NCBI RefSeq assembly: GCF_000156355.1
Contig: NZ_GG657906.1
Location: 148,248 to 212,247, forward strand
Source of the DNA: Methylophaga thiooxydans DMS010
Lineage (GTDB): Bacteria; Pseudomonadota; Gammaproteobacteria; Nitrosococcales; Methylophagaceae
Length of the DNA stretch: 64,000 nucleotides
Direction: 5' to 3'
Shown here: positions 36,625 through 44,782 of the stretch, in pieces
Position numbering within the stretch: the stretch's first letter is position 1
Layout of the letters: each line of letters begins with the position of its first letter
Notes under the pieces: generated by a model
What the model was told of the DNA's origin: nothing
Databases searched by the model: none
Seen by the model: the letters and a program-made list of their open reading frames with translations, nothing else
Position numbers and translations under genes: made by a program

Positions 36625-36948
36625 ATGGACATTTTAGTAAACAGAGAAGTGGATCGAGATTGGGCTATGTCTGATTCTACAGGCATAGAACGGAGTGTCT
36701 TGAGACGTAATGATCAAGGTGGCAGGACATTTATTATCCGAATGAAAAAAGGCGCACATTACCCACAGCACAAGTATCAAGGCCATGCTGAAATCATGAT
36801 ACTAAATGGTCAAGTGCTGATAAGTGGTGTGGAACTTAGCAAAGGCGACTACTTACATACTCGCCGTGGTGAGGCCCATGATATTGTAGCTTTGACCGAT
36901 GCGGAACTGTTTATTTCTACTGAACAGGCGATGACGCTAATCACTTAA
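36625..36948 (+). CDS. Cupin-domain protein (ChrR-like)
   Basis: 107 residues, a single small beta-barrel cupin. The first motif is GAHYPQHKYQGHAEIMILNGQVLISG, with His ligands and the Glu; the second is GDYLHTRRGEAHDIVAL. This resembles the anti-sigma-factor ChrR cupin half and other metal-binding cupins. A metal-dependent sensor or small-molecule-binding role is possible. It lies 22 nt behind the DUF1223 gene and one base before the DUF3080 gene. Confidence 0.78.
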   Translation: MDILVNREVDRDWAMSDSTGIERSVLRRNDQGGRTFIIRMKKGAHYPQHKYQGHAEIMILNGQVLISGVELSKGDYLHTRRGEAHDIVALTDAELFISTEQAMTLIT

Positions 36949-36949
36949 G

Positions 36950-38020
36950 ATGTGGCGTTTAATTCATTACTGTTTGCTGCTAATGTTGGCTGTTAGCGTG
37001 ACCGGTTGTGATCCATTTGCATCGCCAGACTCAATGATGGATGAGTATTTGAGCCGACTAGCTCGGGTATTGAATGTTGAGAAACAACAAACGGCACTTG
37101 AACCGATTCGATTGATTCCAAGCGTGCGTGATCGCCGTGCTGAAATACCCAAGATTGATATTAGTGTGCTTGAGTTTTTGTCATTGTATGGCTGTGAGTT
37201 ACAGGTTGTGGTGGCAGAGCGTAATTCGATTTTGGGGCGTGTGATGTCCCCGTTAAACCGTTTGCGTTATAACTTACGTTTTATCGCAACGGCCCAAGAA
37301 TGTTTAGCTAATACTGATAAGCCAGCGCTAAAGCACAGTCTGCAGCAAGCCATTGAGCAAAAACAACAACTACTCTCCTCAGTTGCCTGGAATGCAGTAT
37401 GGGCTGGTGAGCCGATGGCTGCATTATTGAGCGTTTCTAAAGGTTATTACCTTGCTGATACCCATCATGTGACAACGTTAGGTCGCTTAGTTGCAGGGCT
37501 TGAGAAAACACGGGCTATCCTCACACAACTGCAAAGCGAAGCGATTGATGCCGACTTGACCGAGATGGGCGACATTCAGCAGCAATGGACATTTGGCCAT
37601 CATGCAGGCCAGTTATTGAATAGCGTGACCATGCTGACAACGCGGTTGGAAGATGCGACTGCCTTAATAGAGCAACGATTGCATGTAAAACCATTGTGTT
37701 ATAAGTCGAAGTCAAACCCACACGCTGAGCGAGTAAAAGGCGTGTTTTTCAATGTTTATATAGGTCGAATACAACCGTATCTTTCTGAGGTCAGTCGTGC
37801 AGGAAAACTGGTGTTCGGTGAGTTGGATAAGATAGCGTTAGCACAAGCTTCCATAATGCCTGCAGGTTTCAAATCGTATCATTTAGATGTCATTAGCATG
37901 ACAAATAAAAACGGTGTTTGGCAGCAGTTTGATAAGGCGATGACTAGTCATACAAAAAGTTGGCAGGCATTATTGGAACAATGTGGTATGCAGCCACGTG
38001 CCAGTCAGTCGCTTAGTTGA
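36950..38020 (+). CDS. DUF3080 lipoprotein
   Basis: 356 residues. The signal peptide ends in the lipobox VTGC (about Cys20), with Asp at +2, which usually retains a lipoprotein at the inner membrane. The mature part is all-helical and contains PRDRRAEIPKIDISVLEFLSLYGCELQ-like sequence and RNSILGRVMSPLNRLRYNLRFI, typical of DUF3080, a gammaproteobacterial family of unknown function. The ATG begins one base after the cupin stop. The 3' end overlaps the convergent diguanylate cyclase gene by 16 nt. Confidence 0.8.
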   Translation: MWRLIHYCLLLMLAVSVTGCDPFASPDSMMDEYLSRLARVLNVEKQQTALEPIRLIPSVRDRRAEIPKIDISVLEFLSLYGCELQVVVAERNSILGRVMSPLNRLRYNLRFIATAQECLANTDKPALKHSLQQAIEQKQQLLSSVAWNAVWAGEPMAALLSVSKGYYLADTHHVTTLGRLVAGLEKTRAILTQLQSEAIDADLTEMGDIQQQWTFGHHAGQLLNSVTMLTTRLEDATALIEQRLHVKPLCYKSKSNPHAERVKGVFFNVYIGRIQPYLSEVSRAGKLVFGELDKIALAQASIMPAGFKSYHLDVISMTNKNGVWQQFDKAMTSHTKSWQALLEQCGMQPRASQSLS

Positions 38021-39015
38021 TTTTGAACCTGGTTTTTACCTGCGCGTTTGGCAGTATAGAGAATTTTATCTGCTTTGTTTAAGCCAGATAAAACAGTGTC
38101 TAGCGGGGTTAGTTGGCAGACGCCGATGCTAACGGTTATGCCGACCTTTTGCTGCTGGGTATGAAAGAAAATATTGGCGACTTTTTCTCGAATTCGCTCA
38201 GCCAGTTCAACGGCTTCAGTTTGTTTGGTTTCTGGTAGCAAAATTGCAAACTCTTCACCGCCAATCCGACCGAAAATATCATAGCTGCGTTTTATTGCCA
38301 TAATACCGTGACAAAACAGCTTGAGTACTTCATCACCGACTTCGTGGCCAAACTGATCATTGATCTGTTTGAAATCATCAATATCAAGCATCAATAAACA
38401 CACTGGATGTTCATTACGAACGGCGCGTTGTAATTCTTTTTCACTTTCAGCAATAAATGCGCGACGGTTCCAGATATCAGTCAGTTCATCAGTATTGGCA
38501 AGGTATTCGAGGTTTTTAGACAGATTTTCAAGCTTGAGGTTTTTTTCAAGCAGTTCGAGATTGACTTCAATCATATTACGAAACTGAACCATTAAGCGTT
38601 CTTGCTTATCGGTATATTGGTGCGCTTTTGTGTCCAGTACGCACAGGGTGCCGAAGATATCACCATTGGGCCAGTGGAGTGGGAAACCGAGGTAGTTCAC
38701 TAAATTGAATTCAATATCAGGGTTATTGCACCACTCATCACTTTCAAGTGCATTGTTGACGAAAAGACGTTGATTCGTGTTGATGACGCGCTCGCAATAA
38801 AGGCCAGAATTATGGCATCTGTCTGTATCGCCGACATTGAATGGGTTTAAGCTGGATTCGTTTTTAGCAAAGACGGTGAACTCGTCTTTTGTCAGGCTCA
38901 TTATCAGGGCAACAGGCACTTCCATAAACTCGGCAAGTATCTCAAGGATACTTTGCCACTCGACGAGCAATGTCTCTCGGACCTGTGGATGCGGTGCGAT
39001 TGTTTTATTTGTCAC
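38005..39015 (-). CDS. GAF-GGDEF diguanylate cyclase
   Basis: 336 residues, soluble. A GAF domain (about 20-160: WQSILEILAEFMEVPVALIMSL...FGTLCVLDTKAHQYTDKQ) is linked by a helix to a GGDEF domain (about 180-335). The active site is GRIGGEEFAILLP, an accepted GGEEF form. RSYD five residues before it is an intact inhibitory I-site, so product feedback is expected. The enzyme makes c-di-GMP from two GTP. A perfect FNR box lies about 84 bp upstream of the start, pointing to oxygen-responsive expression. Confidence 0.9.
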   Translation of the reverse strand: MTNKTIAPHPQVRETLLVEWQSILEILAEFMEVPVALIMSLTKDEFTVFAKNESSLNPFNVGDTDRCHNSGLYCERVINTNQRLFVNNALESDEWCNNPDIEFNLVNYLGFPLHWPNGDIFGTLCVLDTKAHQYTDKQERLMVQFRNMIEVNLELLEKNLKLENLSKNLEYLANTDELTDIWNRRAFIAESEKELQRAVRNEHPVCLLMLDIDDFKQINDQFGHEVGDEVLKLFCHGIMAIKRSYDIFGRIGGEEFAILLPETKQTEAVELAERIREKVANIFFHTQQQKVGITVSIGVCQLTPLDTVLSGLNKADKILYTAKRAGKNQVQNQLSD

Positions 39016-39098
39016 GTCCCGACCTCTTGATTAGCTTTTCAAAGCTTACAGTAAGCATACCACCAAAACTACGGAACACCCGCAAATGAGGGGGTAGT

Positions 39099-39112
39099 TT
39101 GATCTGGATCAA
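39099..39112. promoter_or_regulatory. Perfect FNR/Anr box
   Basis: TTGAT-CTGG-ATCAA, an exact consensus FNR-type site. Its nearest downstream gene is the diguanylate cyclase on the minus strand (84 bp). On the plus strand only a short unit ending at the 39184-39210 terminator could be driven. Confidence 0.8.
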
Positions 39113-39183
39113 GTTATAACAGCGCGTTTAGGATAAAAGTCGGGTAAGCATAAAAACTGGCTAAGTCAGCGCTACTCTGAATA

Positions 39184-39210
39184 AAAAAAGGCGCCTTGAG
39201 GCGCCTTTTT
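39184..39210. terminator. Terminator downstream of the small cupin gene
   Basis: AAAGGCGCC-TTGA-GGCGCCTTT with A and T runs on both sides. On the minus strand it directly follows the cupin stop; on the plus strand it would end any transcript from the FNR-box region. Confidence 0.9.
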
Positions 39211-39212
39211 AT

Positions 39213-39488
39213 CTAGTCGTAGCTATAATGCTTTCGCAGAGGTTTGACCACTTGCCAAAAGCTATTTAGGCCTTCTGGAAACTCAACATAGTCACCGGCA
39301 ACAACACGCACGGGTTCTTCACCGTCTGGGGTCACAATGATTTCGCCTTCCAGTACGTAGGCTTTTTCGGTTTCATCAAAATCGAGTCTAAACTCTGAAA
39401 CGGGGCAATCCCAAATTTCCCAGCTCTCTACGCCCATTTCTTGTAAGCGTGATTGGCTAGGATTTTTTTCTATTTTAATTTGAGGCAT
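39213..39488 (-). CDS. Small cupin protein (cupin_3 / ureidoglycine aminohydrolase-like)
   Basis: 91 residues forming one cupin barrel: VESWEIWDCPVSEFRLDFDETEKAYVLEGEIIVTPDG and VVAGDYVEFPEGLNSFWQV. This pattern (SWEIW, E-x-x-Y-x-L-E-G, F-P-x-G) is the DUF861-type cupin. Members are common but largely uncharacterised; the binding pocket has the Glu but few His ligands, so metal binding is uncertain. Single-gene unit with a strong terminator. Confidence 0.8.
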   Translation of the reverse strand: MPQIKIEKNPSQSRLQEMGVESWEIWDCPVSEFRLDFDETEKAYVLEGEIIVTPDGEEPVRVVAGDYVEFPEGLNSFWQVVKPLRKHYSYD

Positions 39489-39664
39489 AAAAATCCTGAT
39501 TTGATAATAAGTTATGGTTTTGGCTTTGAAGCCAACTCTCGTTGGGAGCTGCCACTAATGGCTGGCGAATAATAGCAGAATCATTAAGCTTAGATGACAC
39601 AAATTTAGTTAGTTTATGTAGCTACAGCAAGCGATTCTGTGGGCAACGTGAGTGGCTAAGCAGC

Positions 39665-39988
39665 TTAGAATGTAAGCGTTGCTGCCATTTCACCATTGAG
39701 TTTAACCAGGCATTCCAGTGTGGTTTTTGACTTCCAATGGCAATCAGACACAACTGTCGATTGCTCATAATTGCCCGAAAAACTGGCATCAGTGTAGTCA
39801 TACGGTAAGCTACCTGTAATGACGTTATCACCATTGATGATAACTTGATGTTCAAAGCTCAATTGATTGAAACGACCAAAGATTTCCATTTGTGCTGTTT
39901 CACCCGCCGGGCGATAAAATTGTTTGGGTGAGGCGGTTGTGCAACCGATGAGAGAAACTAAAAGGCTTAGCAAAAATACTTTTTTCAT
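39665..39988 (-). CDS. Small lipoprotein of unknown function
   Basis: 107 residues. The signal peptide and lipobox SLIGC (Cys16) predict lipid anchoring; Thr at +2 suggests the outer membrane. The mature part is beta-rich (QLSFEHQVIINGDNVITGSLPYDYTDASFSG) with two Cys (DCHWKSK and ECLVK) that may form a disulfide. I recognise no family. Isolated gene on the minus strand. Confidence 0.68.
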   Translation of the reverse strand: MKKVFLLSLLVSLIGCTTASPKQFYRPAGETAQMEIFGRFNQLSFEHQVIINGDNVITGSLPYDYTDASFSGNYEQSTVVSDCHWKSKTTLECLVKLNGEMAATLTF

Positions 39989-40122
39989 AGCGTGTCCGTA
40001 TTAAAAATCAGAATGTGTTCACAAACTCATCCAATAGTACAAAATGATGTTGCAAAGTCACAAGCTATATCGAACTGATCGCTATTTGAATAAGACTGTG
40101 TCGCATCTGGTAGGATCTGCCT

Positions 40123-40821
40123 GTGAAAAAATACAAACGCCTGTTACTTCGTTACCTGCTGCTAGTGTCGCTCGCCTGTGTCGTGCTGAGCTTGCTCGTT
40201 GTTGTGCCTTTTCGTTGGGTCAATCCGCCGCTGACGATGGTCATGGCCGACCGGTGGATTGCTGAAGAAGACGAGTTTTACCTTCACCACGATTGGCTGG
40301 ACTGGCACCTCATGCCCAAACAAGCAGCTTTAGCCGTAGTGACCTCAGAAGATCAACGCTTTCCACTGCACCAGGGGTTTGATGTCGATGCCATTGTAAA
40401 AGCCGTTAAACAGGCGAATAAAAGTGGACAACTACGTGGGGCAAGTACGATTAGCCAACAAGTGGCTAAGAATATGTATTTATGGACCGGACGCAGCTGG
40501 CTTAGGAAAGGCCTGGAAGTCTGGTTTACCCTACTTATTGAGTTGACCTGGAGTAAACAGCGAATTTTAGAAGTGTATATGAACATTGCAGAGTGGGGAG
40601 ATGGTGTCTTTGGTATCGAAGCGGCCAGTCGTTATCACTTTGGAATAGCGGCAGGGCAGCTCAATCCCATGCAGACGGCTTTATTAGCATCTACGTTGCC
40701 AAGTCCTCTGAAATATGACCCCGCACGACCAGCAAATCATTTGATCGAGCGAGCACGCTGGAATCTTGAGCAACAGCGTAAACTCGGCGGTGTTCAATGG
40801 CTAAAGCCACTCGAAAACTAA
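40123..40821 (+). CDS. mtgA: Monofunctional biosynthetic peptidoglycan transglycosylase
   Basis: 232 residues, GTG start at 40123 with AGGA about 8 nt upstream. One N-terminal membrane anchor (about 8-30) is followed by a GT51 glycosyltransferase domain: AVVTSEDQRFPLHQGFD (catalytic Glu), GASTISQQVAKNMYLW, EVYMNIAEWGDGVFGIEAASRYHFG. It polymerises lipid II into glycan strands on the periplasmic side of the inner membrane; no transpeptidase domain is present. Monocistronic as far as I can see. Confidence 0.93.
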   Translation: MKKYKRLLLRYLLLVSLACVVLSLLVVVPFRWVNPPLTMVMADRWIAEEDEFYLHHDWLDWHLMPKQAALAVVTSEDQRFPLHQGFDVDAIVKAVKQANKSGQLRGASTISQQVAKNMYLWTGRSWLRKGLEVWFTLLIELTWSKQRILEVYMNIAEWGDGVFGIEAASRYHFGIAAGQLNPMQTALLASTLPSPLKYDPARPANHLIERARWNLEQQRKLGGVQWLKPLEN

Positions 40822-40997
40822 AGCTGGCAACAGCGTCTTACTGATCAACGTAAAACGTGGAGAACTTGCCGCAAGATAAGTGGTGAGTATGGAAAACCTG
40901 ATAAGTTGAGTTTTTTATTGAAAGGCCGGTAAACGCTTGCGTTTGCATTTCTATCTGGGCTTTCTACCAAAAAAAGAAAGTGATTTGAATCTTATTT

Positions 40998-41013
40998 TGT
41001 GATAAAGATCACA
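40998..41013. promoter_or_regulatory. Consensus CRP-type site
   Basis: TGTGA-TAAAGA-TCACA, a perfect CRP palindrome 40 bp before the start of the small membrane protein gene. The inner GAT...ATC also resembles Crp/Fnr half-sites. Confidence 0.7.
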
Positions 41014-41053
41014 TTATTTTTGTCAAGGAAGACACAAAACAAAAGGAGTTGAT

Positions 41054-41248
41054 ATGAACATCGCCGACATGTTGAGAACCTCGGGTCGCGTTTGGGGTTT
41101 TACGCTTATTGGTATCGCCATTGCAGTATATGTCTGGTTTTTTCTGCCTGAGTCGGAAGATCGCCTAATGATCAGTGGCTGGGCGGTAACTGTAGGGTAT
41201 CTCACTGGCTGGTTGCTGTCTTTGCTACCCAGCAAAAAGGCGGAATAA
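41054..41248 (+). CDS. Two-helix small membrane protein
   Basis: 64 residues; AAAAGGAG precedes the ATG. Two hydrophobic helices at about 15-33 (WGFTLIGIAIAVYVWFFLP) and 41-58 (ISGWAVTVGYLTGWLLSLL) are joined by a short acidic turn (ESEDR). No family recognised. A consensus CRP-type site sits 40 bp upstream, so expression is probably controlled by a Crp/Fnr-family activator. Confidence 0.7.
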   Translation: MNIADMLRTSGRVWGFTLIGIAIAVYVWFFLPESEDRLMISGWAVTVGYLTGWLLSLLPSKKAE

Positions 41249-41412
41249 CAGCATCACTTCAGTTAATCGCAAGTGCTAAAGAGTACTCATATTTATCAAT
41301 CGTATTTTTATCGATAATGGCGCTTTTCAGCTATAACACCCTAGAATGCATCTCAGTGGCTTTTTTGGCTTATCAGATCTATAGTGAAGCTAAGCCAAAT
41401 AGTTGATTTAAT

Positions 41413-42396
41413 ATGAAAGTTTTAATTGTTGATGATGCTGAAATTGATACATTATTGTGTCAAAAAATTGTTGAAAGTCTCGGCTATACTCCTATTACCG
41501 TGTCTTCTGCAGTAGAAGCGCGCGAGCTACTTAATCAGGATGGAGCACCTGATATTATTATTCTTGACTGGATGATGCCGGAAATGGATGGCATAGATTT
41601 ATGCAAAATCATCCGCCGCTCACGACTCATTATCGAGCCATTTGTATTAATAATGACGGCCAACTCAGATCGTCATGCAGAAGCAGAAGCACTGAATGCC
41701 GGTGCTGATGATTTTATCTCAAAACCGGTTAATCGAATCGATTTAGAGGCAAAATTAAAGCTAGGTCGACGACTGATAAAAACCCAATTAGAGCTTTTAG
41801 TAGCCAATCAGCGCCTGAAGGAAAAGCTTGAGTTTGATTCTGTGACGGGACTGATGAGTCGACAAGCCGGATTGCATGCAATTGTGGCTGCCTTATCGCG
41901 GTTATCACGACAGCAGCATCAAGAAGGGCTTTTTATTCACTGCCTCATTCGCTTTAGCAGTAAGCAGCAACATCATTTGAAACATGATTTGTTGGATAAA
42001 ATATATTTTGAACTCGCCAGTAATCTGACCGAGGCGCTGAGACAAAGTGATGTGATGGTGCGCTTTAAAGACGATGAATTTTTATTTTTTGCCGAAAGTG
42101 ATTCAGATAGCCATCAAATTGTCTTATCACGCGTTGAAAAGGCGATTCAGAAAAATAATATCAACAGCTATGACACAGCACTTGAGGTTGCCACCTTGGT
42201 GGCGGGGTTAGTTGTCACTTCAGAGCAGGCATTGACATCCGTTCCGGTGTTATTACAAAACACAGAAGAACTTTTGTCACAGCTAACCGCGACACACAAA
42301 ACTATTGGTCTGAGTTACCTGGGTTCCAATAAAAACCCAGCAAAAATACTGGATTTTACGCGATTCAGAAAAACAAATTTCCCTCATAAATCTTGA
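41413..42396 (+). CDS. Response regulator with degenerate GGDEF domain
   Basis: 327 residues. The receiver domain (1-120) is complete: acidic pair DD7-8, phospho-Asp52 in IIILDWMMPEMDG, Thr in LIMTAN, Lys in FISKPVN. The C-terminal half has a GGDEF-like fold, but the signature is VRFKDDEFLFFAES, KDDEF instead of GGDEF, so cyclase activity is not expected; it may bind GTP or a partner. It lies 200 nt upstream of a GAF hybrid kinase on the same strand, a possible cognate. Confidence 0.82.
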   Translation: MKVLIVDDAEIDTLLCQKIVESLGYTPITVSSAVEARELLNQDGAPDIIILDWMMPEMDGIDLCKIIRRSRLIIEPFVLIMTANSDRHAEAEALNAGADDFISKPVNRIDLEAKLKLGRRLIKTQLELLVANQRLKEKLEFDSVTGLMSRQAGLHAIVAALSRLSRQQHQEGLFIHCLIRFSSKQQHHLKHDLLDKIYFELASNLTEALRQSDVMVRFKDDEFLFFAESDSDSHQIVLSRVEKAIQKNNINSYDTALEVATLVAGLVVTSEQALTSVPVLLQNTEELLSQLTATHKTIGLSYLGSNKNPAKILDFTRFRKTNFPHKS

Positions 42397-42596
42397 TCAT
42401 CTAGTTGTCCAGCAAAAATGTCGGCTAACATGATCTTCCTGCATGACAGAAACGCATTACTCCACATATAATAATGATTAATACTATTAACTATACGCAG
42501 TAAGTTATTAATTGTATTGGACAAATAAAACAATTTATCGCGTATGGTGGTTATCGAGTATGATAAAAACACTGGGTTATTAAATAGGGAAAGGCC

Positions 42597-44270
42597 ATGG
42601 ATGCACCTAAGATACCTACTGATGAAGCTGAGCGGATAAAAGCCCTTCTCAGTGCCGATATCCTAGACACGCAAAATGAACCTATGTTCGACAACCTCAC
42701 AACGTTGGTTGCGGATGTCTTTGATGTTCCGATAGTCGCGATTTCTCTTGTCGACGAAACTCGTCAGTGGTTTAAATCTATTCATGGTCTAGATGTGTGT
42801 GAAACATCCCGAGAAGTTTCTTTTTGTGGTCATGTTGTGCATCAGAAGGTGCCCATGGTGGTCGAAGATGCCCGCCAAGATACGCGTTTTTTTGATAATC
42901 CTTTAGTACAAGATGGTCCAGAAATTGTTTTTTATGCTGGCGTGCCCGTTTTTTATAAACATCGTGGCGAAAAGTATCCGATAGGTACCTTGTGCCTGAT
43001 TGATTACAACCCCAGAGACTTTGATCAAACAGCATTAAGGAGGTTGAAAGCTTTTGCTCATGAGATTGAGCTTATTCTGGACATGCGAAGAACGACAGAA
43101 AAAGCTGAAGCCGCAAATGACGCAAAGACGACTTTCTTGGCTAATATGACGCATGAGTTGCGGACACCTATGTCTGGCATCATCGGCATACTTGATATAT
43201 TGGGGCAGAGTACATTAGACAAAGCGCAGTTAAACCAGGTCAGTTTAGCGAGTAAAAGCGCTAACCAAATGCTGTCTGTTATCAATGATATTCTCGATTT
43301 TTCTAAAATAGATGCTGACAAAGTTACCGTTAACCACGAAGCATTCAATCTGTATGAGGTGTTTAGTAGTGTTATTGAAACATTTGCTTTACACCAACAG
43401 AGTCAGAAGAAAAAATTTATTCTTAATTGTCAGTGGGATAAAACGCTAAACGTGAATGGCGATCCAATGCGTTTAAGGCAAGTATTATTTAATCTGCTGA
43501 GTAACGCCGATAAATTCACGACGAATGGCGAGGTTGCCGTCACAGCAAAAGTGTTTGATATTGATGCTGAAAATATTCGAATCAACTGTGACGTAAGCGA
43601 CACGGGTATCGGGATAGAGCAAGATCAGTTAGAAAGACTATTCATACCGTTTGAACAACTCGATAATGCGTCATCACGAAAGTATGGCGGTACAGGACTG
43701 GGTCTGGTGATATCACAACGTTTGTGTGAATTGATGGGCGGGTCTATTAGCGTTGAGAGTAAACTTGGCCATGGCTCAACGTTTAGATTTTTCATAACCT
43801 TGCAAAAGACTAGCGTGGTTTCCGATGAAGAGTGTGACGAAGTTACCTCTATCGAGAATAAAAAAAGTACCCTATCACAGCTTTCAGTATTGCTTGCTGA
43901 AGATGATTTAACAAATCGTTTTACACTTGAATATTTCTTAACGCACCTCGATATAAGCTTTGATTCAGCACTTAATGGACGTGAAGCTCTTGAAAAGTTG
44001 AGTCACAACCAGAATGACAAACGTTACGATGTCATATTGATGGATTGCCAAATGCCAGAAAAGGATGGTTTTGAGACCTCAAGGCAGATAAGAACAGAAC
44101 ACCATTTAAGCCCTTACAAGCAGGTGCCTATCATTGCTCTAACCGCGAATGCATTAGAGGGGGATAGAGAAAAGTGCCTACAGGCCGGAATGACTGACTA
44201 TATGACGAAGCCGGTTGATATCAATACCTTGATAGATAAACTGTATAAATGGGGTGTTAGTAATATTTGA
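42597..44270 (+). CDS. GAF-domain hybrid histidine kinase
   Basis: 557 residues, with no membrane helix, so cytoplasmic. A GAF domain (about 25-165: VFDVPIVAISLVDETRQWFKS...GTLCLIDYNPRDF), HisKA (His186 in NMTHELRTPMSG) and HATPase (about 235-410: SDTGIGIEQDQLERLF, GGTGLGLVISQRLCELMGG) are followed by one receiver (about 430-550, phospho-Asp in LMDCQMPEKDG). The GAF part keeps the FCGHVV segment common in this sensor family. No HPt is attached. The AAAGG ribosome-binding site is close to the ATG. Confidence 0.87.
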   Translation: MDAPKIPTDEAERIKALLSADILDTQNEPMFDNLTTLVADVFDVPIVAISLVDETRQWFKSIHGLDVCETSREVSFCGHVVHQKVPMVVEDARQDTRFFDNPLVQDGPEIVFYAGVPVFYKHRGEKYPIGTLCLIDYNPRDFDQTALRRLKAFAHEIELILDMRRTTEKAEAANDAKTTFLANMTHELRTPMSGIIGILDILGQSTLDKAQLNQVSLASKSANQMLSVINDILDFSKIDADKVTVNHEAFNLYEVFSSVIETFALHQQSQKKKFILNCQWDKTLNVNGDPMRLRQVLFNLLSNADKFTTNGEVAVTAKVFDIDAENIRINCDVSDTGIGIEQDQLERLFIPFEQLDNASSRKYGGTGLGLVISQRLCELMGGSISVESKLGHGSTFRFFITLQKTSVVSDEECDEVTSIENKKSTLSQLSVLLAEDDLTNRFTLEYFLTHLDISFDSALNGREALEKLSHNQNDKRYDVILMDCQMPEKDGFETSRQIRTEHHLSPYKQVPIIALTANALEGDREKCLQAGMTDYMTKPVDINTLIDKLYKWGVSNI

Positions 44271-44310
44271 GGTGGCAATGTGGCGTCTCGCTATGACCAA
44301 AAATCTAACC

Positions 44311-44637
44311 TTACGTTATCGGCTCAGTACCTTGTTGGCGTTGCACACAGGCATTAAAAATTTGCTCATGAATGTCATCGGCCGTCTTTTCTGCTGGCTC
44401 CACAAAAACGCGTTCTGCAATAATCAATAAGTCAGTGCGGCCTTGTGACTCTTCGTAAATCTGTTTGATTTTGGCTTCAAAGCTATCCCAGTTATCACCT
44501 TCAGATTGTCGGATTTTTTGGATTTCAAGCGCGGTTCCCGCCTGATACGCACAACTGGTTATTGTGCCGCGTTGTATCTCTTGTGCAGATAAATTCACAG
44601 ACAATAAAAAGCCAATAAGCCATAAGCATCGTTGCAT
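44311..44637 (-). CDS. Small exported protein of unknown function
   Basis: 108 residues. A signal peptide (CLWLIGFLLSVNLSAQ) is followed by a soluble, helical, acidic mature protein with two Cys (SCAYQAG and NACVQRQ) placed to form a disulfide across the chain. No recognised domain. Convergent with the GAF hybrid kinase gene, 40 nt away. Confidence 0.65.
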   Translation of the reverse strand: MQRCLWLIGFLLSVNLSAQEIQRGTITSCAYQAGTALEIQKIRQSEGDNWDSFEAKIKQIYEESQGRTDLLIIAERVFVEPAEKTADDIHEQIFNACVQRQQGTEPIT

Positions 44638-44782
44638 TGAAAGCCCCTAATAACAGCAGAGTTATGATTACTGTAACCCCCCAAACTGATACAGACAACT
44701 ATCACAGCTGAGACTTTGATTTAGCTGCTCAGTTGATATGCGGGAATTGGAAATTGAAGGCAATACATGGCATGTTAGAGAC

